Shown: positions 35,050 to 43,892, counted from the first letter of the stretch. The stretch is DNA of 43,892 bases from Alphaproteobacteria bacterium (GCA_029266575.1 JAQSWP010000007.1:1-43892), one strand, 5' to 3'. Notes: a model not told the origin generated them from the sequence alone. Numbers and translations are program-made.

Positions 35050-36195
35050 ATGAAGCTCAACAGGCGCAATTTCATCATCGGCAGCGGCCTGGCGGCGTCA
35101 GGCCTTGCGACCAAGGCGAATGCGCAGACCAACCTGCCCAACCTGCCCAGCACGATGATCTGGAGCACGTACGATGTGGGTTCGACGGGCTATGTCGAAG
35201 CGTCGGCCGTGGCCGATGCGTTCGGCAAGAAATATGGCAGCCGCATCCGCTTGCAGCCGGCCGGCACGGCGATCGGGCGCGTGCTGCCGCTGAAGGAAGG
35301 TCGCGTGTCGCACGCGTGGCTGGCCAACGAATGCTATTTCGCCGCCGAAGGCCTGTACGAATACGCCGATCCGGATTGGGGTCCGCAGGATCTGCGCACG
35401 CTGATGGGGCGGCAGAACGCGTTCTCGGTGGTGGCGACCAAAGTTTCCGGCATCACCGAGCCCAAGCACATGAAGGGCAAGCGCTTCGCCATTGCCAAGG
35501 CCAACTCCTCGGTCAACATCAAGACCGATCCGATTCTGGCTTTCGCCGATCTGACGTGGAAAGACGTCGAACTGGTCGAATTCCCGTCCTATGCCGCAGC
35601 ACTAAAGGCGCTGATCGAGGGCAAGGCCGATGCCGCAGGTGCTGCGCCCGCCGCGGCCGTGTTGCGCGAGCTCGAAGCCAGCCCTAACGGAATTTCCTGG
35701 GTGCAGCTCGATCCCGCCAACAAGGAGGGCTGGGCCAAGGCGCAGAAGGCGGTGCCGTTCGTCGAGCCGTTCCAGGAGTCGATCGGCGCCGGGCTGTCGA
35801 AGGAGAAGCCGATCTGGATGATGGGCTATCGCTATCCCATGATCACGGTTTACGCCAAGACGCCGGAGCCGGAAGTCTACGCCATGATCAAGGCGATGAC
35901 CGAGACCTTCGATCTCTACAAAGACTCCAACCCGATCATGCCGCGCTGGGACATCAAGCTCGCCGGCACGCCGCCGATGGATGCAGCCTTCCATGACGGC
36001 GCCATCCGCTATTTGAAGGAAATCAAGGTCTGGAGCGCCGCGCACGACACGTTCCAGGCTGGTGCGCTGAAGCGGCAGAAGGCGCTGCAGGCGGGCTGGA
36101 CCAAGATGATGGCCGGGCCGGGCAAAGGCGGCAAGGCCGAGGATCTGCTGAAGCTGTGGGAGCCGGAACGGCTTAAGATCATCGCCGCGCTCTAG
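35050..36195 (+). CDS. TAXI-family TRAP transporter solute-binding protein
   Basis: 381 residues from ATG 35050, with GGGAGG about seven bases ahead. The start MKLNRRNFIIGSGLAASGLATKANA has paired arginines followed by NFII, so export by the Tat system is likely. The family pattern includes STYDVGSTGYVEASAVADAF, LPLKEGRVSHAWLANECYFAAEGLYEY and KGKRFAIAKANSSVNIKTDPILAFA. TAXI proteins serve fused DctQM permeases, which is the next gene. Substrates known for the family include glutamate and related acids, but this one is not assigned. Confidence 0.92.
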   Translation: MKLNRRNFIIGSGLAASGLATKANAQTNLPNLPSTMIWSTYDVGSTGYVEASAVADAFGKKYGSRIRLQPAGTAIGRVLPLKEGRVSHAWLANECYFAAEGLYEYADPDWGPQDLRTLMGRQNAFSVVATKVSGITEPKHMKGKRFAIAKANSSVNIKTDPILAFADLTWKDVELVEFPSYAAALKALIEGKADAAGAAPAAAVLRELEASPNGISWVQLDPANKEGWAKAQKAVPFVEPFQESIGAGLSKEKPIWMMGYRYPMITVYAKTPEPEVYAMIKAMTETFDLYKDSNPIMPRWDIKLAGTPPMDAAFHDGAIRYLKEIKVWSAAHDTFQAGALKRQKALQAGWTKMMAGPGKGGKAEDLLKLWEPERLKIIAAL

Positions 36196-36218
36196 TCGTT
36201 TCCCGTCAGAAAAACGTG

Positions 36219-36244
36219 CGCCGCTCTTCCCGCGAAGGGCGGCG
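36219..36244 (+). terminator. Hairpin between TAXI binding protein and permease
   Basis: CGCCGCTCTT, loop CCCGCG, AAGGGCGGCG: a 10-bp stem with one T-G pair in the 72-base gap. Same layout as the urtA-urtB hairpin. Confidence 0.45.
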
Positions 36245-36267
36245 TTCGCGCATGGAGTGAACCTGCC

Positions 36268-38211
36268 ATGGCCAATGACAGGCTGGTCGCCGAGCTGGCC
36301 CCGCCAATCCCCGAAGATCCCGAAGCTCGCTCCAAGCGGCTGACTGGCGCCGCCTATTGGGCAACGCTGATCCTGACGCTGTTCGCGCTGGTCATCGTCG
36401 TCAATCAGGTGTTCAACCTCGGCGCCATCCGCATCATCAGCACCGGCTACTATTATCTGGTCATCGGCATTTTCGGCTTCATCGGTTTCCTCGCCTATCC
36501 GGCGACCAAGGTGCAGAAGGATCGCGTCCGCTGGTTCGACTGGATCCTGGGCGTGGTGCTGCTGGCGATCTCGATCGGCCTGGCGCTGAACAGCCAGACC
36601 ATCATCGATCGCGGCTGGGAGCAGGGCGCGCCGGTACCATTGGCCATCATCGCCGGCATTTTCATAGCGCTCGTGCTGGAGGCGCTGCGGCGCACCGGCG
36701 AGATTATCCTGTTCCTGTTCTGCCTGGTGTTTGCCGCCTATCCGCTCTACGCCGCCTACATGCCGGGCTTCCTGTGGGGCGTCGATCTCGATTTGCGCCG
36801 CACCGTTTCCATGCACGCGCTGGGCAACGAGAGCATCATCGGCATCCCGACCCAGGTCGTGGCTGACACGCTGATCGGCTTCCTGGTGTTCGGCGTCGTG
36901 CTCGCCAAGACCGGTGGCGGCGAGTTCTTCATGAATTTCGCTTCGGCGATGATGGGCACCACGCGCGGCGGCCCGGCCAAGGTGGCGGTCGTATCGTCGG
37001 GTTTTTTCGGCATGCTGTCGGGCAGCCCGACGTCCAACGTGCTGACCACCGGCACGCTCACCATCCCGACCATGAAGAAGACTGGCTATCCCGCCGTCTA
37101 TGCCGGCGCGGTCGAGGCCTGCGCCTCCACCGGCGGGGCGCTGATGCCGCCGGTAATGGGCACGGCGGCCTTCATCATGGCCAATTTCCTCAACGTGCCC
37201 TACTCGGAAGTGGTGGTGGCCGCCTTTCTGCCGGCGATACTTTTCTATATGGCGCTGCTGTTCCAGACGGATCTCTATGCCGCGCGCAACGGCCTGCGCG
37301 GTATGGCGCGAGCCGATGTGCCGCCGTTGCTGCCGACCATGAAGCAGGGCTGGTATTACCTGGTCGCGATCGTCGGGCTGACACTGTTGCTGCTGACCTA
37401 CCGCATCGAGGCGGAGGCGCCGTTTTACATCGCGCTGTTCCTGCTGCTGGTCGCCGTCCTGCGCCGCAAGGCGACCGGCTTCGACTTCCGCGCCTTTCTC
37501 GACCTACTGGTCGATGTCGGCCAGTCGGTGGCGCAGATCATCTGCCTGATCGCCGGCATCGGCCTGATCGTGGGTGCCATGTCGGCGACCGGCGTCGCCA
37601 ATTCCTTCTCGCGCGAGCTGGTGCAGTATGCCGGCGGCAACATTCCCTTGATGCTGCTGTTCGGCGCTATCACCAGCTTCATTCTCGGCATGGGGATGAC
37701 GGCGTCGGCCTGCTACATCTTCCTTGCCATCGTGCTGGCGCCGGCGCTGATCCAGGCCGGGCTCGATCCCATGGCCTCGCATCTCTATATCTTCTACTGG
37801 GGCATCGTCTCCTTCATCACCCCGCCCGTGGCGCTGGCCGCGATCGCTGCCGCCTCCATCGCCAAAGCCGATGCGATGGCGGTTGGCTTCAAGTCCATTC
37901 GCATCGGCTGCCTGCTGCTGCTATTGCCGGTGCTATTCGTGCTGGAGCCGGCGCTGATCCTGAAAGGCGAGCTTCCCGCCATCGTGCAGGCCTGCATCAC
38001 CGCTATCATCGCCATCGTGCTGCTGGCGGCGTCCTTCGAAGGCTATCTCTACAGGGTGGGACGCCTGCCGATGTGGGGGCGGCTGGTCATCGGCATTGGC
38101 GGCCTGCTGCTGCTGATCCCCGAGCCGATCACCGATTTCATCGGCATCGGCTTGGGCGCCGCCGGCGCGTTGGCTGTGTGGCTGGCTAATGGACGGCGCT
38201 TCGTCGCCTGA
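36268..38211 (+). CDS. Fused TRAP transporter permease (DctQM fusion)
   Basis: 647 residues. An N-terminal DctQ-like four-helix part and a DctM-like main part with the typical GGGEFFMNFASAMMGTTRGGPAKVAVVSSGFFGMLSGSPTSNVLTTGTLTIPTMKK, the GGALMPPVMGTAAFIMANF loop and FYWGIVSFITPPVALAAIAAASI. Fused permeases of this kind work with TAXI binding proteins. The gene is convergent with the CE4 gene: its TGA abuts that gene's TCA stop complement. Confidence 0.95.
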   Translation: MANDRLVAELAPPIPEDPEARSKRLTGAAYWATLILTLFALVIVVNQVFNLGAIRIISTGYYYLVIGIFGFIGFLAYPATKVQKDRVRWFDWILGVVLLAISIGLALNSQTIIDRGWEQGAPVPLAIIAGIFIALVLEALRRTGEIILFLFCLVFAAYPLYAAYMPGFLWGVDLDLRRTVSMHALGNESIIGIPTQVVADTLIGFLVFGVVLAKTGGGEFFMNFASAMMGTTRGGPAKVAVVSSGFFGMLSGSPTSNVLTTGTLTIPTMKKTGYPAVYAGAVEACASTGGALMPPVMGTAAFIMANFLNVPYSEVVVAAFLPAILFYMALLFQTDLYAARNGLRGMARADVPPLLPTMKQGWYYLVAIVGLTLLLLTYRIEAEAPFYIALFLLLVAVLRRKATGFDFRAFLDLLVDVGQSVAQIICLIAGIGLIVGAMSATGVANSFSRELVQYAGGNIPLMLLFGAITSFILGMGMTASACYIFLAIVLAPALIQAGLDPMASHLYIFYWGIVSFITPPVALAAIAAASIAKADAMAVGFKSIRIGCLLLLLPVLFVLEPALILKGELPAIVQACITAIIAIVLLAASFEGYLYRVGRLPMWGRLVIGIGGLLLLIPEPITDFIGIGLGAAGALAVWLANGRRFVA

Positions 38212-39042
38212 TCAGCTCTTGCGGGCGGCGAATTCGGCCGCTGCCTGCTCCATCGACATGAACACTGCGCCGCCCGCCGCCAGTTTCTCCAGCAGGCGCT
38301 CGAGCATCAAGATGCGGTGGCCGCGGCCGATGACGTAGGGGTGGAAGGTGTAGGTCAGCACGCCCCACTCGACGTTTTTTTGCATCCAGACGAAATCGTC
38401 GAAGAAATTCTCCAGCACGCCATTGGCGTTCTGCAGACCCGGCAAGGTGAATTCCTTGGTGCGCAGGAATTCGAAATGCGGGTAGTCGTCCAGGCTCCAG
38501 GAGATCGGCATCTCGATCAGCCTGGTCGGCTGGCCGAACGACATGGGACCATCGGCGGGAATGACATCGCCCTGGCGGCAATAATAGGGCGTGTAGTCGT
38601 CGCCCATCATGCTGCTCTCGTAGAGGAAGCCATGCTTGAGCAGCAGCTCGACCGTGTGCGGGCTCAGATCCCAGGCCGGCGAGCGATAGCCGCGCGGGTT
38701 TTTGCCGCTGAGCTTCCTGATCGACTCCATGCCTTTGAGCAGATGCTCTTCTTCCTCGGCGCGGCTGAGGCTGGCCGGCGTGACATGGGTCCAGCCGTGA
38801 TGGCCGACTTCGTGGCCGGAATCGACGATCATCGCGCTCTCGCGCGGATAGGTGCCGACCACCACCCCGGGAATGAAGAAACTCGAGGTGACGTTGTGCT
38901 TTTTCAGCAGCGGCAGCAGGCGGCGCACGGCGACGGCGCCGAATTCGCCGCGCGAGATCGAGGTCGGCGTCGTCAGTCCGCGCGCCACGAAACCCGACAT
39001 GGCGTCGAAATCGAAGGTGATGCAGACGATGTGGCGCGGCAT
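38212..39042 (-). CDS. NodB-type (CE4) hydrolase, PuuE/cyclic-imidase-like
   Basis: 276 residues. Metal site pattern FDFD (11-13), HEVGHHGWTH (H77, H81/H82, H86) and PRGYRSPAWDLSP. The SRGEFGAVAVRRLLPLLKKHNVTSSFFIPG opening is that of the cytosolic PuuE/PgdA branch of the polysaccharide deacetylase superfamily, whose members include allantoinase and cyclic-imide hydrolases rather than secreted chitin deacetylases; there is no signal peptide. It lies nine bases after the GGT-family gene in one operon. Combined with the urea genes nearby this hints at a ureide, imide or amide substrate; that is inference. Confidence 0.78.
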   Translation of the reverse strand: MPRHIVCITFDFDAMSGFVARGLTTPTSISRGEFGAVAVRRLLPLLKKHNVTSSFFIPGVVVGTYPRESAMIVDSGHEVGHHGWTHVTPASLSRAEEEEHLLKGMESIRKLSGKNPRGYRSPAWDLSPHTVELLLKHGFLYESSMMGDDYTPYYCRQGDVIPADGPMSFGQPTRLIEMPISWSLDDYPHFEFLRTKEFTLPGLQNANGVLENFFDDFVWMQKNVEWGVLTYTFHPYVIGRGHRILMLERLLEKLAAGGAVFMSMEQAAAEFAARKS

Positions 39043-39051
39043 TGAGCCCTC

Positions 39052-40827
39052 CTAGCGGCCGGCGGCGTAGGCTTGCATGCCGCGCGGGTTGGCGGCGGCC
39101 TTCAAGATGTTGCCGTCGCGAGCGGCGGCGGTGAGGCGGCCTTCCGACCAGTCGCCGCCGATCTCGATGACGTGACCCAGCCCGCGCAACGCTTCGATCG
39201 TCGCGTTGGGCATGCGGCCTTCGATGGCCAGCACGCCCGGTCGCGACGCGCGGGGATAGAAGGAGGAGGGGAAATGCTCGGAGTGGAAGGCGGGGCAGTC
39301 GATGGCTTCCTGCAGATTCATGCCGGCATGGACATGGCGCAGGAAAAGTTGCGTTGCCCATTGATCCTGCTGGTCGCCGCCGGGCGTGCCGAGGCCCAGA
39401 TAGGCCTCGCCGTCGCGCAGCACAAGGCCGGGACTTAAGGTCGAGCGCGGCCGTTTGCGCGGCGCCAGGCCTGAGGGCATCGAAGCATCGAGCCAGAACA
39501 TTTGCGCCCGGGTGCCGAGGCAGAAGCCCAGCGAGGGAATGACCGGCGAGGATTGCAGCCAGCCGCCCGACGGCGTGGCCGAGACCATGTTGCCGTCGCG
39601 ATCGATGATGTCGAAGTGGACGGTATCGCCGCTGACATTGCCCAGCCGGCCAACGGTGGGTTCGCCAGTGCCGGCGACGGTGGCGCGCTCATTCGTACGG
39701 CGGTTGACGACCTTGCCGGCGAAGCCTGCGATGCGGCCGGGGCGCAGTTCCAGCGAAGCGCGCACGTCGATCAGCGTGCGGCGTGCGTCGTTGTAGGATT
39801 CAGACAGCAGTGCCGCCATCGGGATCTCGGCGAAATCGGGATCACCATAGAAGGCCTCGCGATCGGCATAGGCGAGTTTGGAGCTCTCGACCACGATATG
39901 GATGAATTCCGGCCCTGTGGGGTCGAGCCCGTTGAGCTCGAAGCCTTTCAGCAGCGCCAGTTGCTGCAGCATCACCGGCCCCTGGCTCCACGGCCCGCAT
40001 TTGCCGACCGTGTAGCGGCCGTACTGCAAGGTCACCGGCTGCTCGACCGTCGCCTGCCATGACGCCAGATCGTCGCCATCGAGCAGGCCGCGATGGGCGC
40101 GTCCCGAAACGTCGAACACTTCGGTGTCGCGGCAGAAGCGCTCGATCTCCTGTGCGATGAAGCCGCGCGACCAGATGCGGCGCGCTGCTTCGATCTGCAT
40201 CTGCCGGTCGGAGCCGACGGCCTCTGCTTCGCGCAGCAGGCGGGCATAGGTCTGCGCCAGAGTCGGGTTGGCGAAGATGGCGCCGGGTTTGGGGATTTCG
40301 TTGGCCGGCAGATATACGGCGGCCGAGCTGCGCCAGTGCTGGCGGAACAGATCGGCGACGGTGCCGATGGTGTCGCAAATGCGCGGCACCAGCGGATAGC
40401 CCAAGGCGGCAAGATCGATGGCCGGCTGCAGCACCTGCGCCAGGCGCATCGTGCCGTAATCGCGCAGCAGCAGCATGAAGGCGTCGAAGGCGCCCGGCAC
40501 GCAGGCCGCCAGCAGACCGGTGCCGGGGATCATGTCCAGTCCCAGCGCCTGGAAGCGCTCGATGGTGGCCGCAGCGGGCGACACACCCTGGCCGCAGATC
40601 ACTTCGGTGGCGTTGCGCCTTCGGTCATGCACCATGATCGGCGCTTCGCCGCCAGGACCGTTGAGATGCGGCTCGACGATCTGCAGCGCGAAGCCGGTGG
40701 CGACGGCGGCGTCGAAGGCGTTGCCGCCTTTCTCCAGCGTCGCCATGCCGATGGCGGTGCCGATCCAGTGGGTGGAGGTGACGACGCCAAATGTGCCGAG
40801 GATTTCGGGCCGGGTGGTGAAGCTCAT
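39052..40827 (-). CDS. Gamma-glutamyltransferase (GGT) family protein, no signal peptide
   Basis: 591 residues from ATG 40827. The family opening GVVTSTHWIGTAIGMATLEKGGNAFDAAVATGFALQIVEPHLNGPGGEAPIMVHD, the self-processing threonine T402 in SGDTVHFDIIDRDGNMVSATPSGG, and GLGTPGGDQQDQWATQLFL near the end are present. GGT-fold (Ntn-hydrolase) enzymes cleave gamma-glutamyl or related amide bonds after splitting themselves. Without a signal peptide it should work in the cytosol. It is first gene of a two-gene operon with the CE4 hydrolase. Alternative members of the family include acylases, so the substrate is open. Confidence 0.88.
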   Translation of the reverse strand: MSFTTRPEILGTFGVVTSTHWIGTAIGMATLEKGGNAFDAAVATGFALQIVEPHLNGPGGEAPIMVHDRRRNATEVICGQGVSPAAATIERFQALGLDMIPGTGLLAACVPGAFDAFMLLLRDYGTMRLAQVLQPAIDLAALGYPLVPRICDTIGTVADLFRQHWRSSAAVYLPANEIPKPGAIFANPTLAQTYARLLREAEAVGSDRQMQIEAARRIWSRGFIAQEIERFCRDTEVFDVSGRAHRGLLDGDDLASWQATVEQPVTLQYGRYTVGKCGPWSQGPVMLQQLALLKGFELNGLDPTGPEFIHIVVESSKLAYADREAFYGDPDFAEIPMAALLSESYNDARRTLIDVRASLELRPGRIAGFAGKVVNRRTNERATVAGTGEPTVGRLGNVSGDTVHFDIIDRDGNMVSATPSGGWLQSSPVIPSLGFCLGTRAQMFWLDASMPSGLAPRKRPRSTLSPGLVLRDGEAYLGLGTPGGDQQDQWATQLFLRHVHAGMNLQEAIDCPAFHSEHFPSSFYPRASRPGVLAIEGRMPNATIEALRGLGHVIEIGGDWSEGRLTAAARDGNILKAAANPRGMQAYAAGR

Positions 40828-40898
40828 GATGCGAGTTTGCCATGGCAGCCGGCTTATGACCATTGCATGACGCGCTTCGCTGGCGCACAAACGCAGCA

Positions 40899-43394
40899 AT
40901 GAGCCTGCCGGTCGAAGATATCATTCCCGCGTTCCTTGCCGCGCTGCAGGCGGGCCGCAACGCCGTGGTGCAGGCCCCGCCCGGCGCGGGCAAATCGACC
41001 CTGTTGCCGCTGAAACTGCTCGACCAGGATTGGCTGGCGGGCAAGCGCGGGCTGATGCTGGAGCCACGCCGCCTGGCGGCTCGCATGGTGGCGAAACGGC
41101 TGGCGCAGAATTTCGGCCAGGAGCTTGGCCGCACCATCGGCTTTCGCGTGCGCGACGAGGCGCGGGTGTCGCGTGAGACGCGGCTGGAAGTCGTGACCGA
41201 AGGCATTCTCACGCGGCTGTTGCAAGACGATCCGGAACTGTCAGGCGTCGGTGCGATCCTGTTCGATGAGTTCCATGAGCGCAGTTTGCAGGCCGATCTT
41301 GGTCTGGCTTTGGCGCTCGACGTGCAATCGAATCTGCGGCCCGATCTCAGATTGGTGGCGATGTCGGCGACGCTGGACGGCCAGGCCGTGGCGGCGCTCC
41401 TAGGCGATGCACCGATCCTGACCAGCGACGGGCGACTGTTTCCGGTCGACACGCGCTATCTGCCACTGACCGGTGGCGCGACCATGGAAGCGTCAATGGC
41501 GCAGGTCGTGCGCCAGGCCTTGCGCGAGAACGAGGGCGACGTTCTGGCTTTCCTGCCAGGGGCTGGCGAGATCAGACGAGTCGAGCGCGTGCTTGGCGAG
41601 AATTTGCTGTCGGCGGAGGTTCTGCCGCTTTATGGCGAGTTGTCGGCGGCTGAGCAGGATCGCGCCGTGTCGCCCGGCGGCGCGCGGCGACGCGTGGTGC
41701 TGGCGACGTCGATCGCGGAAACCTCGCTGACCATCGAAGGCGTGCGGGTGGTGGTCGATGCCGGGTTGGCGCGCAAACCGGCGTTCGATCCGCGCTCCGG
41801 TATGGCGCGGCTCGAAACGGTGAAGGCTAGCATCGCCTCGGCCGACCAACGGCGTGGGCGAGCGGGGCGATTGGGGCCTGGTGTCGCCTATCGCCTGTGG
41901 CCGGAAGCGGAGAACAGGGCGCGGCCTTCGGCCGATCGGCCGGAAATCGAGTCGGCCGATCTCGCCTCGCTGGCGCTCGATCTGGCGCAGTGGGGCGTGA
42001 GCGATCCGGCCAGCCTGCGCTGGGTCAATTCACCGCCTGCCTCCAACTTTGCCCAGGCTGTGGCGCTGCTGCGCGAGTTGGATGCGCTTGACGCGCAAGG
42101 GCGCATCACCGAGCACGGCAAGCAACTGGCGCGGCTGCCGGTGCATCCGCGATTGGCGCATATGATCGTGCGCGGCAAGGAGATCGGTGCCGGTGTCACC
42201 GCTTGTCGCGTTGCGGCTCTGCTGGAAGAGCGCGACGTGCTACGCGCCAAGCCTGGACAGCGCGCGGCCGACATCCGCCTGCGGCTGGAAGCATTGCAGG
42301 GGCTGGAAGCGGGACGGCGCTTCTCGCATTTCGAGTTGAGCTTGAACGAAGGATCGGCACGGCGTGCGTTGCGGCTGGCGTCGCGTCTTGCTCGTGCCGC
42401 TGTCATCAAGAATGGCGAGGACGATGCCGGCATGGCGGGTTTGCTGTTGGCGTTCGCCTATCCCGATCGCATCGCACGCCGTCGCAGCGGCGAGGAACCG
42501 CGCTATCGCCTGGCCAACGGCCGCGGCGCGGTGTTGGCGAAAGCCGATGTGCTGGCGAGCGAGAAATTCATCGCCATTGCCGATCTCGACGGCGCCGGCG
42601 CGGAGGGGCGCATCTATATGGCCGGCGCTTTGGACGAGGCCGATCTGCGGCAACACTTCGCTTCTCACATAGAGATGCGCGAAAGCGTCGAGTGGGATGA
42701 GCAGCAGCAGAAAGTGCTTGCGGCGAAGCAGGAGCGGCTGGGCGCGTTGGTGCTGAGCGAGAAGCGGCTGGCCAATCCATCGACCGAAGCCGTGCAGGCG
42801 GCGTTGTTGCAGGCGGTGCGGCAGCGCGGGCTGGGCTCGCTGGCGTTCGATGAAACCGTCGAAGCGTTGCGCCAGCGCGTCGCCGCCTTGCGCATTGTCT
42901 ATGGCGACGACTGGGCCGATCTTTCCGATGCCGCTTTGCTGGCGCGGCTGGAAGACTGGCTGCTGCCGGAAAAGGCGATGTCGCTCAACGCGCTGCGCCA
43001 GCTCGATCATGCGACGGCCATCCGCAATCTGTTGCCATGGGAGCAGCAGCGTGCGCTGGAACGTTTGGCGCCTAGCCATATAGAAGTGCCGTCAGGCTCG
43101 CGCGTGCGCATCGATTACAGAGATCCAGCCAAGCCGGTACTGGCTGTGAAGCTGCAGGAGATGTTTGGCCTGGCGCAGACGCCTGCTATTGCCGACGGGC
43201 GCGTGCCCTTGAGCCTGCATTTGCTGTCGCCTGCCGGCAGGCCGCTGCAGGTGACGGGCGATCTGGCCGGATTCTGGCGCACATCCTATGCCGAGGTGCG
43301 GAAGGAAATGCGCGGCCGCTATCCGCGCCATCCCTGGCCGGAAGATCCCCTGACGGCACCGCCAACGGCGCGCGCCAAGCGGCGCGGAACGTAA
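40899..43394 (+). CDS. hrpB: ATP-dependent RNA helicase HrpB
   Basis: 831 residues from ATG 40899, an earlier ATG at 40863 also in frame. DEAH-type motifs: GAGKST (29-34), PRRLAARMVAKRLA, DEFHERS (123-129), VAMSATLDG, ATSIAETSLTIEGVRVVVDAGLARKPAFDPRSGM and QRRGRAGRLGPG. The C-terminal part (FSLSDLASWLLPE-like LARLEDWLLPEKAM, PSHIEVPSGSRVRIDYRD, RDLAGFWRTSYAEVRKEMRGRYPRHPWPEDP-like) is HrpB-specific. The role in bacteria is poorly defined. It is divergent from the GGT gene over 71 bases. Confidence 0.93.
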   Translation: MSLPVEDIIPAFLAALQAGRNAVVQAPPGAGKSTLLPLKLLDQDWLAGKRGLMLEPRRLAARMVAKRLAQNFGQELGRTIGFRVRDEARVSRETRLEVVTEGILTRLLQDDPELSGVGAILFDEFHERSLQADLGLALALDVQSNLRPDLRLVAMSATLDGQAVAALLGDAPILTSDGRLFPVDTRYLPLTGGATMEASMAQVVRQALRENEGDVLAFLPGAGEIRRVERVLGENLLSAEVLPLYGELSAAEQDRAVSPGGARRRVVLATSIAETSLTIEGVRVVVDAGLARKPAFDPRSGMARLETVKASIASADQRRGRAGRLGPGVAYRLWPEAENRARPSADRPEIESADLASLALDLAQWGVSDPASLRWVNSPPASNFAQAVALLRELDALDAQGRITEHGKQLARLPVHPRLAHMIVRGKEIGAGVTACRVAALLEERDVLRAKPGQRAADIRLRLEALQGLEAGRRFSHFELSLNEGSARRALRLASRLARAAVIKNGEDDAGMAGLLLAFAYPDRIARRRSGEEPRYRLANGRGAVLAKADVLASEKFIAIADLDGAGAEGRIYMAGALDEADLRQHFASHIEMRESVEWDEQQQKVLAAKQERLGALVLSEKRLANPSTEAVQAALLQAVRQRGLGSLAFDETVEALRQRVAALRIVYGDDWADLSDAALLARLEDWLLPEKAMSLNALRQLDHATAIRNLLPWEQQRALERLAPSHIEVPSGSRVRIDYRDPAKPVLAVKLQEMFGLAQTPAIADGRVPLSLHLLSPAGRPLQVTGDLAGFWRTSYAEVRKEMRGRYPRHPWPEDPLTAPPTARAKRRGT

Positions 43395-43433
43395 AAGCTT
43401 GCGGCTTGTACGCGTCCGACCGGCCTGATTTAA

Positions 43434-43449
43434 TCAAACGAGCGTTTGA
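43434..43449. promoter_or_regulatory. Perfect 16-bp inverted repeat before the lipocalin-like gene
   Basis: TCAAACG-AG-CGTTTGA. The inner part fits the CAAAC-N4-GTTTG pattern of TetR-type repressors such as PsrA. It is 10-19 bases upstream of the possible starts at 43460 and 43469 and could block them. Confidence 0.5.
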
Positions 43450-43459
43450 AATCGGGAGT

Positions 43460-43892
43460 ATGCTTGAGATGAAGAAAGAATTGGGCGCCGATCTTGTTGG
43501 CGCGTGGAAGATGGTGAGTTGCTCGGCGCAGGTCGAAGGCGAAGCCGAACCACGCTATCCGGTGGGCAGAAATCCGCAAGGCTTTGTGGTCATCACCGCC
43601 AATCATCGCATCATCGCCCTGGTCACCTCGGGCGACAAACGCAAGCCGGCCACCAACGATGCTGAAGCCGCCGCGCTGTTGCGCAGCCTGATCGGTTACT
43701 CGGGTCGCTTCGAGCTCGATGAGGAAAAATTCGTCACAACGCCCGACACCACCGCCACCGGTTCCTATATCGGCGAGAAACAGACGCGCTACTACAAGGT
43801 CGACGGCGACAACCTCACCATCAGGTCGGGCGTACAGCAGGGCAGCCTCTATCCCGGCAAGAAGACCGTCAGCACCAACGTCTTCGTGCGCG
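43460..43892 (+). CDS. Lipocalin-like domain protein, N-terminal part (cut by window end)
   Basis: 144 codons are present and the frame is open at the window edge. ATG 43460 (MLEMKKELG) or ATG 43469 (GGGAG ten bases ahead) may be the start; the second fits spacing better. The residues LVGAWKMVSC, EPRYPVGRNPQGFVVITANHRIIALV, SGRFELDEEKFVTT and SLYPGKKT match the small Lipocalin_5 type barrel. The role of these cytosolic barrels is unknown. The inverted repeat just upstream suggests repression by a TetR-type factor. Confidence 0.75.
   Translation, partial: MLEMKKELGADLVGAWKMVSCSAQVEGEAEPRYPVGRNPQGFVVITANHRIIALVTSGDKRKPATNDAEAAALLRSLIGYSGRFELDEEKFVTTPDTTATGSYIGEKQTRYYKVDGDNLTIRSGVQQGSLYPGKKTVSTNVFVR

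Overview
The window is a gene-dense, GC-rich stretch of a Gram-negative chromosome, most likely an alphaproteobacterium. The evidence for this is the invasion-associated-locus-B (IalB) protein, the long-form urt urea transporter joined to a ure operon, the TamA/TamB pair, several TRAP transporters (both DctP and TAXI types) and many IclR/LysR regulators. The exact order cannot be fixed from sequence alone. I saw no tRNA, rRNA, transposase, integrase, phage gene or CRISPR array. Both ends cut genes: an OmpA-type protein on the left and a lipocalin-like protein on the right.

Left part (1-14.6 kb): the end of an OmpA-family gene with a hairpin after it; an IalB gene followed in frame by a headless second IalB copy; a stand-alone PaaK-like CoA ligase; a SYLF lipoprotein-like gene; and a catabolic cluster (minus strand) of an HpcH/HpaI aldolase with a DctP-DctQ-DctM TRAP transporter. 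This cluster diverges from an IclR regulator, with matching palindromes near both starts. A second IclR gene diverges from a PhyH-type dioxygenase over a KdgR-like TGAAAA/TTTTCA operator. Then comes a minus-strand run LysR-RidA-AraC-AlaX-ABM, and divergent from the LysR gene lies a hemerythrin-like protein that seems to have lost most iron ligands.

Middle (14.6-22.7 kb): tamA-tamB (outer-membrane translocation and assembly module, overlapping by one base), then a divergent acyl-CoA synthetase gene with a TTG start. The gap between tamA and the synthetase holds two strong hairpins.

Right part (22.7-43.9 kb): a urea uptake and urease superoperon, urtABCDE-ureDABCEFG-ureJ, all on the plus strand with gaps of a few bases or overlaps after urtB. 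A well-spaced sigma-54 type promoter (GG-N10-GC) precedes urtA, fitting nitrogen control. Urea is bound by UrtA, carried in by UrtBCDE, hydrolysed by UreABC to ammonia and carbonic acid, with nickel inserted by UreDEFG and nickel probably supplied through the HupE/UreJ-type membrane protein. After it follow an SDR gene whose ribosome-binding site lies inside a 12-bp hairpin stem, a TAXI-type TRAP binding protein and fused permease, and on the minus strand a gamma-glutamyltransferase-family enzyme with a NodB/PuuE-like hydrolase. This set could feed further nitrogen compounds into the same pathway (inference). The window ends with the helicase gene hrpB and the start of a lipocalin-like gene preceded by a 16-bp perfect inverted repeat.

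The strongest hunting signals are regulatory (paired IclR operators, KdgR-like operator, sigma-54 promoter, RBS-sequestering hairpin) plus the degenerate hemerythrin and the ialB partial duplication. No completely new multi-gene system is demonstrated by the sequence alone.
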